Assembly: GCA_002150815.3 (NCBI GenBank)
Contig: NDFF03000317.1
Span: forward strand, 434,001 to 498,000
Reading direction: 5' to 3'
DNA: 64,000 nt
DNA from: Grammothele lineata
Taxonomy: Eukaryota; Basidiomycota; Agaricomycetes; Polyporales; Polyporaceae
Shown: positions 11,089 through 23,356 of the stretch, one piece after another
Layout of the letters: each line of letters starts with the position of its first letter
Position numbering within the stretch: position 1 is the stretch's first letter
Position numbers and translations under genes: made by a program
The notes under the pieces: generated by a model
The model's database searches: none
Told to the model about the DNA's origin: nothing
What the model saw: the letters and a program-made list of their open reading frames with translations, nothing else

Positions 11089-13095
11089 TCATTCCAGAGG
11101 CTCGATCCACTCCCAGCGGCCCTCAGCCAGCCCATCCGCTGTGTCCTTGAGGAGCAGCTCGTGACGACCACGGACGTAGACCTGGTAATGGGTTAGTCCG
11201 CTGAAAATCACGTCAATTGATAGGCGCACCGTCTTATCCAGCATACGCTGCCGCAAGCTCTTTACGCTGTCGGAGTCGACGGGCTCATCGAGTAGCTGTG
11301 ACAGGTCCTCCACAGCCTTCTCCAAGTCGCTGAAAGAGTGCATCGGTTAGAATGTGTGACAACGGGCGACAGCAAGGAGACGCCGGTACACACGCTTGGA
11401 TGTCCTCAAATATCTGCTTCTGATTCCCGGCGGCGAGAAAGTAGGCCATCGAGTACGACCATTTCAGCGTCACGCGACACTTTGTAAGCTCGTTGACTGC
11501 ATCGCGCATGAACGTCGACTAGAAGAACTTATTAGCACGCCGCGCGTATAAGCAAGCTAGAAGTTATGGGACGAACCTCGATCCAGGACATCTTGCTCGT
11601 CTCCTGCCACTCAACCATCTTCTCCTCTGTGCGCGTGCAGAGTTCTTCGTCGAGGCGCGCAGAGATTTCGTGGTTATTGAAGCGATCGAAATAGAACAGC
11701 CATTTGTCCAGATTCTGCCGCGCGGCTGCCTTGATGTCATCTGGCTCGGGCTCCTTCCACGCGTTGCACACGGCATTGTTGTACCCGTGCACGTCCCAGT
11801 TCTTCATGCATAGCCAACAGAACTGGAAGTTGCAATGCCGACATAGGATCCGGCTGCATTGCAGGAAGAACGTCAATTTTCCAGCTTCGCATACGACAGA
11901 GACGCGATGCGCGTAGGAACTCACTTGCACCCGCCGTTCTTCTCGATGTTGTTCTCGCACTTGGGGCACGTGCGCGTGTTCGCCTTGATCCACTGCGACG
12001 TGCCCGCGTCCTCGCGCGCGTTCTTCATCCACATCTTCACGAACTTGCACACGTTCGGCCGGTGGTCCGAGTCCATTCCGCACCCGAAGCAGAACTGGTG
12101 ACCCGCACCGCACATGACCGTGGGCACTGCGGTCGCGAGCGAGGAGCGCGCCCCGGACGCGCAGGTCACGGTCTCCGTGCAACCCGGATGCGGGCAGAAC
12201 TTCAGGTCCGGGCGCGCGCCAACGTATGACTGGCGAACGAGCTCCCTGTACCTGCAACGCGCGAGTCCGCGTCGTGTCGCGCGTCAGTGTGAGACGCGCG
12301 AGAACGACATGGGGAGGGCACGCACCGTTCATTCACTGCCGCATCCACGAGCTTCGCGACCGCAGGCCCATCAACGACAGTGCGGCACCCGTCATGCATG
12401 CATCGGAACATGCACTGCCCCTCGTCCTTGATCTTCGCCGTCACATAGAATTCCCAGCACGGCCTGCAGAATGAATGGTTGCATCGCAGGCGGAAGACAG
12501 CTGGAGGCGCGTCGTCGCAGCAGACGGGGCAGAGGAACTCGTTTGGGGGTGGGAAGGGCGACTCGAGCCGGAGGCGCTTGGCGGGGCGCGGGCTCGTTTC
12601 CATTGAATCGCCTGCAGGTGCGGGCTCACCAGCATCTTGGAGGACGCGCTCGGCGGACTCGAGAAATCGCTCGATGAGGCGTTCGTTGTTCCAGTTAAAG
12701 TGACGAAGCAGAATGGACGCTATGGGTGTCTAAAGCATCTCAAGTGTATATGAGCGAGCGGGAATAGGGCGAATGGAAAACATGGAGAATTAGCTCGGGG
12801 CCAGGCAGGGCGGAGGGGAAGACGCACCTCTAAGCCAATTATACTAGCCACCTGCGCTATTTCGCTGTCCACCTTATCTTGTAGCTGCGGCATAGTCAAG
12901 GCGGTGTGTTCCACTTCACGACTCTTATCCTTCGCTTTGGGTGGTGGAAGGGGCTCATCGTCGAAGTCAGAGTCGTTGGCCTAAGGATACCACATCTTGT
13001 CAACTCTTCATCTATTGTGGAGACAGCTATACGCGTACATCAAGCACATCATCCGAGTCGTAGTAGTCACTGCCGGGATCTGAGTAGTCGGACAT
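11089..13095 (-). CDS. RBR E3 ubiquitin ligase, Ariadne type
   Basis: Seven exons (13039-13095, 12828-12980, 12326-12729, 11925-12251, 11577-11853, 11394-11518, 11089-11329) add up to 1584 nt, giving 527 aa, close to Ariadne length. An acidic N-terminus is followed by a UBA-like segment (TPIASILLRHFNWNNERLIE), then RING1 (CPVCCDD, CNHSFCRPCW). Next come an in-between-RING domain with cysteine and histidine pairs, and RING2 (CPKCENNIEKNGGCN, CRHCNFQFCWLC). The C-terminal helical Ariadne domain ends in WEWIEPLE. Such enzymes take ubiquitin from the E2 onto the RING2 cysteine and pass it to substrates, often with cullin-RING ligases. The cysteine in GGCN is present, but the residue two positions later, normally His, is Arg. 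The gene is divergent to PFS2. Confidence 0.9.
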
Positions 13096-13446
13096 GGTGG
13101 TAGAAAGGAAGAGAGATGGGGGAAGCTCACGGTGGTGTGTGGCTGACTCTGATCATTAACGGAATGATAGACTCACGTAAACGCTCGAATAGCCGACACT
13201 ACTGCAGCAACATTCCCACGATTATACCGCTTTCCAAGTCTCGCCGAAGTGCCATCGCCGCCTCGACTCCGCGTCTTCCCTCCTGAATCACCAACTTTTG
13301 CGTTTCTACGAGCCGCCTTTCTGCTCTTGTACACTACTAACGACTCTGGGCTTGTACTCGACAATCCTCTCGCGCTCTTCTTATTCTCTACCGACCACCG
13401 ACAACGTCCGTGAACCAAGACTTGCACTCGCGTGCCCATCGCGGCC
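13096..13446. promoter_or_regulatory. Divergent promoter, RBR ligase and PFS2
   Basis: Only 351 bp separate the two start codons, which face away from each other, so both promoters and 5' UTRs must share this stretch. I see no clear TATA box. No particular factor site is claimed. Confidence 0.5.
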
Positions 13447-15570
13447 ATGGCTACCCCTGCACCGTTACCCATTCTCCTCCCTTCCCGGGTGCTTCCACCG
13501 CCGGAAACAGGAAAAGTAGGATGGAAGCCGAAGCGCAACGTTGAGATACCGAACCCCCCACCTCCAGAGGACCCGCGTCAGTTGGAGATGGACATGGCGC
13601 GACAGCTGGCGGACGGCAAGCCGGTGAAGAAGGTGCGGCCACGTAGGACGGTCGACTATGGAGGTTCTATGGGGAGGTGGGCTTTGGTGCGTCTTCATGC
13701 TGCAGCAACCTCTGTGATAGTGCTGATACTCGTACAGTTGCGGAAGATGCGTCCCAACACGACGTACGTGCCTTACTTGCGGCCTGCGCCGCCGTATATC
13801 ATCGACGTAGGAGTGGACATTTGGGCATGTACGGAGTACACAGACACTCAATATATTTCGTGTGCAGCTCCTACCTCCGAAGGCATACCCTGACAACCCC
13901 TCGACTTCCCTGTGCACGAAGTTCGTTCATACATCCACGAACAAGATCAGATGTCCTGTAAACTGTGTTGTGGTAAGTTCTACATGGCACATTTCGCTTC
14001 TTTAATGCGAGTGTTGAGAACATTGTAGTGGACACCAGAAGCAAGACGGATATTGACGGGCTCCACAAGTGGCGAGTTCACCCTATGGAATGGCCTGACA
14101 TTCAACTTTGAGACCATTTTGCAAGCACACGACTCCGCCGTCCGTACGATGCAGTTCACCCATTCAGGAACTTTCCTCGCGTCGGCAGACCAGAACGGCG
14201 TCATCAAGTATTTCCAGCCTAACATGAACAATTTGACACAGTGGCAGGGGCACCGTGAAGCTATCCGAGGGCTCAGCTTCAGCCCAGACGACAACCGGTT
14301 TGCTACAGCGAGTGACGATTCTACTATCAGGTTATGGGCTTTCGAGGAGCAACGGGCGGAGCGAACATTGACCGGTCAGTCTCATGTTCAATCTTCCAAT
14401 GTTGTTCCTGACGTTGTCCGAAGGTCACGGCTGGGATGTAAAGTGTGTTGAATGGCATCCCAGCAAAGGCCTTCTGGTATCTGGTAGCAAAGACAATATG
14501 ATCAAGTTTTGGGACCCACGTTCTGCGACGGTGCTGTCTACGTTGTATGTCACTCGTTCATGCGCCCGTTGTACAAACCTCACGACACCCCATAGACACT
14601 ATCACAAAAACACTGTTCAAGCCCTTGCCTGGTCGCCGAATGGAGATCTTGTTGCGAGTGCTTCGCGAGACCAGACCGTTCGTGTGTTCGATATCCGAGC
14701 CATGAAGGAGCTCCGCCTTCTGAAGGGTCACAAAAAAGAGGTTTGCTGTAAGTCTGTTCCAAACACTCTACTGTCTCCCTAGAAGCTCATGATACGCTAC
14801 CTCTCACAGCCGTCGCCTGGCATCCCTTCCACCCCATGCTCGTCTCGGGTGGCTCCGAGGGCGCGATCCTCCACTGGGACCTCTCCTCCTCGTCCGAGCC
14901 CCCCGCAACGCAGTCCGCCTCGCACCAGCCCGGTCCGCGCGCCACGCTCTCGCAGGCGCACGATTCCAACGTCTGGGCGCTCACCTACCACCCGCTGGGG
15001 CACATTCTCGTCAGCGCTTCCAACGACCACACCACGCGCTTCTGGTGCCGCGAGCGCCCGGGTGACGCGTCCTCCGTCTTCTCGGGCGGCGGGGAGAAGC
15101 CCCCGGAGGTGACGGACACGTCGGGCCAGGACGAAGATGAAGAGGCGATGGTGCCCGGTTTTGGCGGCGGGGCGTGGTGGGGCAAGGAGGAGGACGCCGC
15201 AGCCGCCCCGGGCGGCCCTGCAGGTCTCGGCGGAGGTGGGCCCTCGCAGTCCGCGAGCGTGCCTGGATTTGGCGGGGCGGAGTTCGGCGACGACGTACTG
15301 CCTGGCCTGGGCGGGTTTGACGGCGGTGGAGGCGGCGGTGGAGGTAGTGTGCCGGTGGCAGGTCGCCAGAGTGGCCCACTACCGTCCCAGGAGGACATGT
15401 TCGGACATGGAGGTAGCGGAGATGGCGATGGATACGACAACCGCGACAACCGCGACAGTCGCGACAGCCGCGGCGGGCGCGGGAGACGCTGGGGTCGTGG
15501 AGGTGGCGGCGGAGGTGGTGGGTATGGAGGTGGATACGGGGGAGGCGGTGGACGAAAGGGCAGGTATTGA
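13447..15570 (+). CDS. PFS2: Polyadenylation factor subunit 2 (WD40)
   Basis: Seven exons (13447-13686, 13738-13806, 13868-13972, 14029-14374, 14424-14544, 14596-14747, 14810-15570) sum to 1794 nt, or 597 aa. The N-terminal RRTVDYGG and [19 protein letters not shown] segments, followed by seven WD40-like blades, match Pfs2/WDR33. Blades include [44 protein letters not shown] and [11 protein letters not shown]. This is a scaffold of the cleavage and polyadenylation factor, acting in the nucleus on pre-mRNA 3' ends. The C-terminus (from about residue 440) is Gly-rich, with repeats of the type PGFGGA, an Asn/Asp-Arg stretch and a final RGG-like tail, which could bind RNA. The start is the ATG in a good context just before [11 protein letters not shown]. 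Confidence 0.92.
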
Positions 15571-16052
15571 TGTACGGTGGATGTACGTGACCTCTTCTGC
15601 CCAACTTGCTCTCTACTTCTTGTTCATCCCCAGTGTGCCAACGGAGAACCAGTCTCAGGCTGGATTAGTACGTTCAAGAGTATGTTTCATAAATATACAA
15701 CCATCCCACGACAAGCAAGTGTGCGTTCGTTCGACGAAGGTTGCTCCCGAGTTCTTACGTCCCAAGCTCGAATCCAAGTTTTAGCATCGCACACTGCCGG
15801 GTACTTGGTTCTGTCGAGAAACGAAACTACTGTGGAGCTCCGCAGGGCGAGGTGGACGCGCATGGTCACGGACACGTGATGACGTGACCGATTGCGTTCT
15901 GGTGCGGACCGTGCGAGCAAATGGTGTGCTTTGATCATGATGTGCTCGGGCGTAGGACTTCTTTCTTGCGACATGACTAACCCCTAGCTTGGAGCGCGCA
16001 AAGCAAAACGTATAAGAGGTAGACACACAAGGTCTATACACCGCATAAAACC
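15571..16052. other. Spacer PFS2 to glyoxalase-like gene
   Basis: It contains the PFS2 3' UTR and the promoter of the next gene. A TATAAG sequence at about 16011 lies some 40 nt before the ATG at 16053 and may be a TATA element. No open frame of interest was seen. Confidence 0.45.
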
Positions 16053-17015
16053 ATGTCACCCGTGGTCTCTACGAACATTCTCGACCATATCGTGCATCTC
16101 ACGCCTCCCAACACACTGCAAGAGTGTGTTCAAGAGTTCCGTAAGCTGAGTTTCACGTTGAGTCATTTCTTCCCGCACGATATACCTTGTCTAGCACTTA
16201 CTGGTTTGTGCCCTTGCAGTGTAACACCCGGCGGGACCCACGCCGACGGTCTCACTGCGAACGCCCTCGTCGTCTTTGCGGACGGGACCTACCTCGAGCT
16301 CCTGCACTTCACACGGGCCCCGCCCCCAGACTCGACACATCCATGGGGGAAGAAACAGCCTGGGTGGATTGACTTCGCGTTCCTCGGGAACGACGGCACA
16401 CCGTCGGTCGCCGCGACGATCAACGCGCGCGCTACGGCTGAGGGGAGTGGGGCGCATTATGACCCCGAGGTGCGCGGCGGGCGAAAGAGGGAGGATGGGC
16501 GTGTGCTCGAGTGGCTTATAAGTAGCCCAGCCGGAGAAGGAGCGCGAGGGCGCCTTCCGTTCTTCTGCGGGGACGTGACGCCCAGGAAGTACAGGGTACG
16601 TTCAGCTCTAGTCCGATGGAAAGTAGTGACTGATGAGTACTGCATACAGGTACCCCTTGAGCCCGCTTCGAATACCCAACACGAGAACACTGCGCTCGGG
16701 GTAGCGTATGTGAAGCTTCTTGTCGCGCCACAGGATTCCGACGGATTGGCGAAGCAACTGACCTCCGTGATTGGCGCGGGACCGCGCTCCTCAACCTCCT
16801 CTGAAGTGATCTGGGATCTTGGCGCCCAACCGTCTCGTCCCGATTCCCTATCCCAAGCCCCTACGTTGATCCTCAGAAGCCCACGTAACGGCGAAGAGGA
16901 AAAATATGTCCAAACACGTGGAGCAGGGATATATGAGCTAGGGGTTAGAGTCACTCGTGCACCCAATGCAGGCGAGGATATGACTCCATACGGTCGGATT
17001 GCCTGGGTTCAATAA
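16053..17015 (+). CDS. Glyoxalase-like domain protein
   Basis: The coding region has two introns, at 16157-16219 and about 16596-16649, which leave 281 aa. Removing them restores FTVTPGGTHADGLT and RKYRVPLEP, which read as continuous conserved blocks. The N-terminus DHIVHLTPPNTL and the following segment with LVVFADGTYLELLHF match the Glyoxalase_3 type domain of the vicinal-oxygen-chelate fold. The early His and the Glu in YLELLHF are candidate metal ligands. A later FFCGDVTPRKYR block is also typical. These are cytosolic proteins of unproven substrate, and the name does not imply methylglyoxal activity. Both introns are multiples of three without stop codons, so unspliced RNA would still be translated through. 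Confidence 0.8.
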   Translation: MSPVVSTNILDHIVHLTPPNTLQECVQEFRKLSFTLSHFFPHDIPCLALTGLCPCSVTPGGTHADGLTANALVVFADGTYLELLHFTRAPPPDSTHPWGKKQPGWIDFAFLGNDGTPSVAATINARATAEGSGAHYDPEVRGGRKREDGRVLEWLISSPAGEGARGRLPFFCGDVTPRKYRVRSALVRWKVVTDEYCIQVPLEPASNTQHENTALGVAYVKLLVAPQDSDGLAKQLTSVIGAGPRSSTSSEVIWDLGAQPSRPDSLSQAPTLILRSPRNGEEEKYVQTRGAGIYELGVRVTRAPNAGEDMTPYGRIAWVQ

Positions 17016-18423
17016 GTAGTTGAAACTGTAAGATGTTGCGACGATGCGGATAGTGGCAAACCTCAACTTTCTATGCCTAAAACTGAGGAATTAATGGGTA
17101 CTAGTTGTGAGGATGCAGTGAGTACCCGTTCAGTATCCCTACTTCTTTTGTAGGTAAGCGAGACTTCGTGCGGAGTCAGCCGGCTCCCTGCCGAGCCCAT
17201 GCCGAGAAGATGCTGTAGCCCGTTTGGCGAGACAGCTCGAAATCTTCAACTTGATATCCCTCTATCATCTCTCCTTCAACAATGCTTCGTATATGCGCCT
17301 CTGAGCAACTCCAACACACTGGGGTATACCAGAACAAGAGAGATCGGGTTGTTACTGGCTACAGGCGCTCGCGAAGCCGTCATAAACGTGATGTTGAACT
17401 AGTCCTTCCGTACCATGACCGTCAGCTGGCCAGGGCGAGACTCAAGACGGCGCAACGCTCCAGTACGATTCCAGTTAACGGGGCCTACTACGTGAGTAGA
17501 ACGACCCCGAGATGCTGCATCAAAGGTTCGTGACATCGACATACTAAATGTTGTGATCTTGTAGAAACAAACGATCGACGAACTGACCACGTTGACCGTG
17601 ATTGTTGGTCCAGCTCGTCAGGGTGCGCTCATGTTGCTCACTTGCTTGACTGCGAGACATGAGTGCAATATCGCGCTCGCTGTGGAGGTCGCACGGCGCG
17701 TCTGAATGCCGTGAGAACTGGCTGGCTGTTGGGCGGGCTGCGTGGCTCTCTCATCGCTCGGAAGGGAAGCCATGCGTCCTCGCCCCTGCGTCTAGTTTTT
17801 CCTCCGAAATCATGTCGACCATTAACAAATGTCCGATACCACAGGCTAAGACATGGCCAGCCACGGTGGACAAAACTTCATCGGGACTGAAAGGAGGATC
17901 GCCGTTTCCGCGCCGACAGGATCTAGTCCAGGTCTGCGTCTTCGCATGCCATAACATTCTTCTCCCGACGTTCTCGGTCGGAACGAGGCCGGAGAGCAGG
18001 ACGTACGGACGAATGGGCGAGCGGACTGTCTTCTGGTTCGCTGGCGGGGACCGCGGGGTGGATTGGCGCGAATTTCGAAACGGTCACGTGGCACGGCCAT
18101 TTTAAGGGGATGCGCTCGCCTTCGACGCTGAGGGCTTTTGGCCGTTCGCTCGCTCGTCCGGGCGAACCGTACCTCTGATCCAATCATGCCGCACGTGTGC
18201 AGGCGAGTGGCTCACAGTCCTTCCGATAAGGTCGAAAGACCTGCTCGACAAAAATACGACGCGACGGCGACGATGTCGGGTCCTGAAGCCTTTTTCCGGC
18301 TGTTACGACAGGTGTCCCCCATTCCCCACTGGCTTTAAGGCCGCTCTTCTCGTCTTCCCCCTCAGGAGCCTGCTCCCGAGTCTTTTTCCTCTCTGTCTCT
18401 GCGACTGGCGATTTTCCCTCACC
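17016..18423. other. Spacer upstream of the P-type ATPase
   Basis: Short frames are present on both strands (for example 17284-17533, plus), but none belongs to a family I know. A CCAAT sequence lies near 18178-18184, about 240 nt before the ATPase start. I see no repeats or RNA genes. Confidence 0.4.
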
Positions 18424-21400
18424 ATGGACACTAAGGAGATGGCCGAAAAGCATCAGCCCGACGATAGTGTGGCAGCAGCTTCCCGCGCCGTCGCGTTCGG
18501 ACCTGATCATCACGCCGATGTCGAGGAGAAAACGCCTCAGCCCATACGTCCCAAGGGCGTGGAGATGAAGCGGGAGATGACGAAGGAGGATAAGGAGCTC
18601 GCGAACGCGGGGTACGAGCATCTTCAGCAGGAGAAGTCCCACGCGCAGAAGGGCGACGCGAATGGAAAGCTGGACGACGTTGACATCCAGGAGCACCGGC
18701 TCGCGTTCAAAGATCTCCAAGCCACGCTCGATACCGCGTTTGACCCCAAGGACCCCGCTGTTTCGTCGGGCTTATCAGCCGTTGAGGCCAAGAACCGCCT
18801 TACGCGAGATGGGCACAACGTCTTAACGCCCCCGAAAAAGAAGTCAGCGCTACGCAAAGTAAGCTTCCCGTTATGAAGGTAGCTCGTTCGCCGTCTCATC
18901 CATGTCTTGCTATGGCCAGTATTATGACTGTCTCATGTCGATGTTCAACATTCTCCTTATCATTGCCGGTATCCTCGAGTATATCCTCCTTGGCGTAGAC
19001 TTCAAGGTGCGTCCGGTTCAGGGTTGTTCTCAATCCAAGTCTTCTGACCATGGCATAACGTGGGACTGACACGCGTCTTACGTAGGACAACTTCCCTAAC
19101 ACCTATCTCGGCGGAATCTTGATAGGCGTAGCATTCCTCAATGCGCTGATTGAGTTCTACCAGCTCCAGAAGTCCGAAGCCATCCTCGCGTCTTTCCTCG
19201 CAATGATCCCGCCCTCGTGTCGCGTGGTCCGAGACGGAGCCCTTGACACTGTCCCCGCAGCTGATCTGGTGAAGGGAGACATCGTGCTCGTTGTATGTGT
19301 TCTTGGGATTCCTACGCTATGCTCTCGCACTCACAGCCTTCACACAGCGTTCTGGTGACAAGACCCCAGCTGATCTGGTGCTCTTCGCTGCGTCCGACCT
19401 GAAGGTTGACAACAGTAGTCTTACGGGGGAGTCCGAACCACAAGAACGCTTTGCTCGTCCTGACGGAGTAGAACATAGAGTTGTCGAAGCTGACAACATC
19501 GTAAGCATCCTCCTGCTTCAGACGTCACTGTATGATGACACTTCTCAAGCTCTTTAACTCAACTCTCGTCGTGAATGGCGAAGGGTGGGGCGGTATGTAA
19601 TCATACCCCCGCATCATATGTCTCGACTGACCATGGCACATGTAGTTGTCGTTCGCACTGGTGACCACACGATGATTGGTACGCCTTTGTGCTCGTTAGT
19701 CTTGCACTACCCTGAACCCGTATGATAGGTCAGATCGCCGCTCTCACTGGCAACGAAACGGGAAAGCAGAGTCCGCTCGCCGTTGAGATGTTCGTACGGC
19801 TGCTGATCTCCCTTGTACTCCCGCGTTACTGACAATTGTCTTAGCGGTCGGTTCGTTATGATGGTATCGGCCATTGCTATCCTCTTCGCTGTCGTCTTCT
19901 TCGTCGTTGGTATCACCACTGTGTACCAAGGAAAAGGCGAGCAGACCGTTACGTTTGCCGTCTCCATCCTGGTCGCCTTCGTTCCCGAGGGTTTGCCCTC
20001 GGTTGTGACTCTTCTGTGAGTCTCAGATCATCGACAGGCCGCTGGTAACGAGTCTGAAGTTCCCTCCAGCTTGTCCATCGCGGCGAAGCGCATGGCTGCT
20101 CAGAACGTCCTGGTGAAGGACCTTCAAGGCGTCGAGACTCTTGGTACGAGCCTCGCATAGACAACTCGTTCTGCTGTTAACCCGTCTCTAGGTTCTCTCA
20201 CTCTCCTCGCTACAGACAAGACCGGTACCCTTACCCGTAACCAGATGACAGTGACGAACCTCTGGAGCGGACTTCGGATGTTCTCTGCGTTCCAGTCCAA
20301 CAACGACTCGGACTCGACCGAGGTGTTCTCTCTCTCGGCGCCTGGCATGCGCGAGATGGCGGACATCGCCGCGCTCAACTCGCACGTCAAGTTCGACCGC
20401 ACGGACGTCGCGTTCGACCAGCGCAAAATCCTCGGCGACGCGACCGAGACAGGCCTCATACGCTTCGCAGGAAAGCATATTCCCGATTACGACGCATATC
20501 AGAAGGGGCACCCCAAAGTGTTTGAGATTCCATTCAACTCCTCAAACAAGTGGGCGCTAGTCATCGTGCGTGCTCTCTTCCTTGCACTTTTCTCAGGGAC
20601 GCCCGGTTAATTCTCCCGTTTGAACAGCTTGAGAAATCCCACAAGATCGGTCCGCTCACGGCGTACATCAAGGGCGCACCCGAGCGCGTCCTTGCCAAGT
20701 GCTCTACTTACCTCAAGGATGGCGAGATGGTCCCGATCACGGACGACTTCCGGACCGCGTACAACGAAGCTTACGACGTACGTGTACTGCTCACGACAAG
20801 CGGATCACCGCTGACCCTGCCACCTCACAGTATATGGCCTCGCGCGGACACCGCGTCATTGCGTGCGCCCAAAGTCTTCTCCCAGAAGACGTTTACCCCG
20901 CCTCGTACGAGTTCTCGAAGACGGACACGCGCTACCCGAGCACGGGCTACTGCTTCTGCGGGCTGATCTCGCTCGAGGACCCGCCGAAGCACGGCGTGCG
21001 TGAAGCGATCGGCACCCTCCGTCTCGCTGGCATCAAGGTGATGATGGTCACCGGAGACCACCCGAAGACGGCGGAGGCGATCGCGCGCAAGATCAACCTC
21101 ATCCTCGGGGAGACGAAGGAGACGCTGAGCAAGAAGACGGGGAGGCCGGTCGAGGAGATCTACGACGATGAGGTCGACGCGGTCGTTATCCACGGTGACG
21201 ACATCGATTCGTTGCAGGGATGGCAGTGGGATCAGAGTGAGTGCTTTTCGTATTTAAAAGATGAGATGGCGAGGATGCTGATCGAGAAATAGTTTTCGCG
21301 AAGAACGAGATCGTGTTTGCTCGCACATCTCCTCAGCACAAGCTCGAGATCGGTATGCATTCTCAACAATGGCAGTGCATAGACGCTGACTTTGTATCAG

Positions 21401-23356
21401 TAAAACGCGCGCAGGCACTCGGCCACATTGTCGGAGTGTGAGCTATTTGTCGTGCAGTATGTTGTTTACGCTCACATTCCATACAGTACCGGAGATGGTG
21501 TCAACGACTCGCCCGCTTTAAAGAAGGCATGTTCTATGTGGTTCTACCTTGACTTCTTCAGCTTCTAACACGATCATATAGGCTGACCTTGGCATCGCTA
21601 TGAATATCTCTGGCTCGGATGTGTCCAAGGAAGCAGCGAACATGATTCTTCTTGGTAGGCTTCTATCGCCTAACCTCGAGTTTGGCAAGGGCTAATGTTT
21701 TGATCCCAAAGATGACAACTTCGCCTCGACAGTCAAGGGCGTTGCCGAGGGTCGTCAGATTTTCGTGAACCTGAAGCGGTCTATCCAGTGAGTGAAGTGC
21801 ATTATACCGTCCGAGCACGGCATTGATTCCGCCGCAGGTACACAATTTCACACAGTACGCCCGAAGTCATCCCGCAGCTTCTCTGTATGCCTTCTTTCAC
21901 TATGCGCTGGAACCGGTTCTGATTGTGCATCTTTCTGGATAGATGTCGTTGTCCCTCTGCCTCTACCTATCTCCGCCATCTTGATTCTCGTCATTGGTGA
22001 GTGCACCCTGCATGTGTCCGGCTTCATTCAATCGCTGACGTATTTGCGTCAGATCTCGGCTTCGAACTGTTTGTCGCTGTACGTCTGTGCCACAGCATAA
22101 ACCTCTGAATGCCGCTGAGCATCTTTTTTCAGCTCTCATTCGCGTGGGACAAGCCCGAGACGAAGGACGGCCTCATGCGCATGCTGCCTCGCAAGCCCGG
22201 TTAGCACTACTCCCTCGTCCATCAATAACGTTCTCTAACAATGTCTGGCAGTCAACGATCGTTCAATCATGTCCCTCAAGAAGCGCGCTCTGCGGCGCAC
22301 AAAGACCCTCGTGCGCGACCCCGAGACAAACGAGGTGGTTCCGCCGAGCAAGTTCTCGGTGCTCGCCGCACGCGTTAAGGCGCCCTTCACCCGCCAATTT
22401 TGGGAAGATGCGTTCGAGCGCACGGACGACGAAACGCTCGTCGACTCGAAGCTTCTCAGCTACGCCTACCTGGAGGCGGGCATGATTGAGTTTGCGGGAG
22501 CGTAAGTGTCGAACCCTCCTTGGCTATCGGTCTGCCGCTCTGAATAAGAACATACAGCCTTGCCGCGTACTTCGTCGTGTTCTTCAAGAATGGTTTTACC
22601 CCGAGCGACCTCCGCAGGGCGCAGACGGCGCTCAACGCTTCGCCGTCTATCAGTAAGTTTTGTTGGAGACGCGGCTCGTGCGAGCGATGTTGACACTATT
22701 GTAACAGCGTATTTCCAAAAGGATTCCCCCGACTTCGTCAATAGCCGTGGAGAGGTAATCTCGGCATCAAAACAGGTTGATGCTCTCGCGCAGGCACAGT
22801 CGATAGGTACTCTTCATGTCCCTCCTCTGCTGTGGAAATACGCTTAGAATGACTTCGCACTACAGTATACCTCTCTATCTTCATCGTTCAGTGCTTTAAT
22901 GTGAGTTTTCCCCCTTTCCCCTCCTTACGTACCTCACACCACTTCCTTGTGCCTTTCCGTAGGTCTTCGCGGTCAAGGCAAAGTTCCGCTTCCCCTTCGG
23001 CAAGTCCATCGTCGGTAACTACTACAACTTCGCGGGGATTGTGGCGGGCGCGTGCCTCGGCATGTTCATCATTTACACTCCGCCGCTGCACGTCGTCTTC
23101 GGGGGCTCGTTCCATCTATCGCCGTTGTATTGGCTGATTCCCGCCGCGTTCGGCGTGCTCCTGCTCGTATGGGCGAGCGTGCGCGTATTGCTGTTGCGCA
23201 AGAGCGTCGAGCAGGCGCGCGTCAAGGACATCAAGGGGTTGATGATGTGTACGTGCATTTCTACAGCATCACTGTCTTTGGCTGGTTTTCGAAGCTGACT
23301 ATGTCTGTGCCACAGTCCCGACGATGCGGACGATGAGCTTGCGCTCGAGGCATTAA
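18424..23356 (+). CDS. P-type II cation ATPase, Na+/K+-ATPase-like
   Basis: Twenty-seven exons with 26 introns (48-79 nt) give 3480 nt, or 1159 aa, all in phase. Order: charged N-terminus of about 110 residues; cation_ATPase_N segment; M1-M2 ([19 protein letters not shown]); actuator motif TGESEP; M3-M4 with VPEGLP; phosphorylation site [12 protein letters not shown]; nucleotide-binding part with KGAPERV; hinge TGDGVND; M5 with [13 protein letters not shown]6 with IDLGFELF; C-terminal M7-M10. The VPEGL and DKTGTLT contexts and overall order fit type IIC (Na+/K+ or H+/K+) pumps found in some fungi. Membership of the fungal ACU alkali-cation pumps cannot be excluded. It should move cations across the plasma membrane or an endomembrane using ATP. 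Intron 21527-21581 is of GC-AG type, and one exon is 26 nt long. Confidence 0.92.

Noticed and set aside
15430..15560. Repeats of the GACAACCGC and GGTGGAGGC type
   Set aside because: They are coding repeats of the Asn/Asp-Arg and Gly-rich tail of PFS2, not an independent repeat or a CRISPR array.
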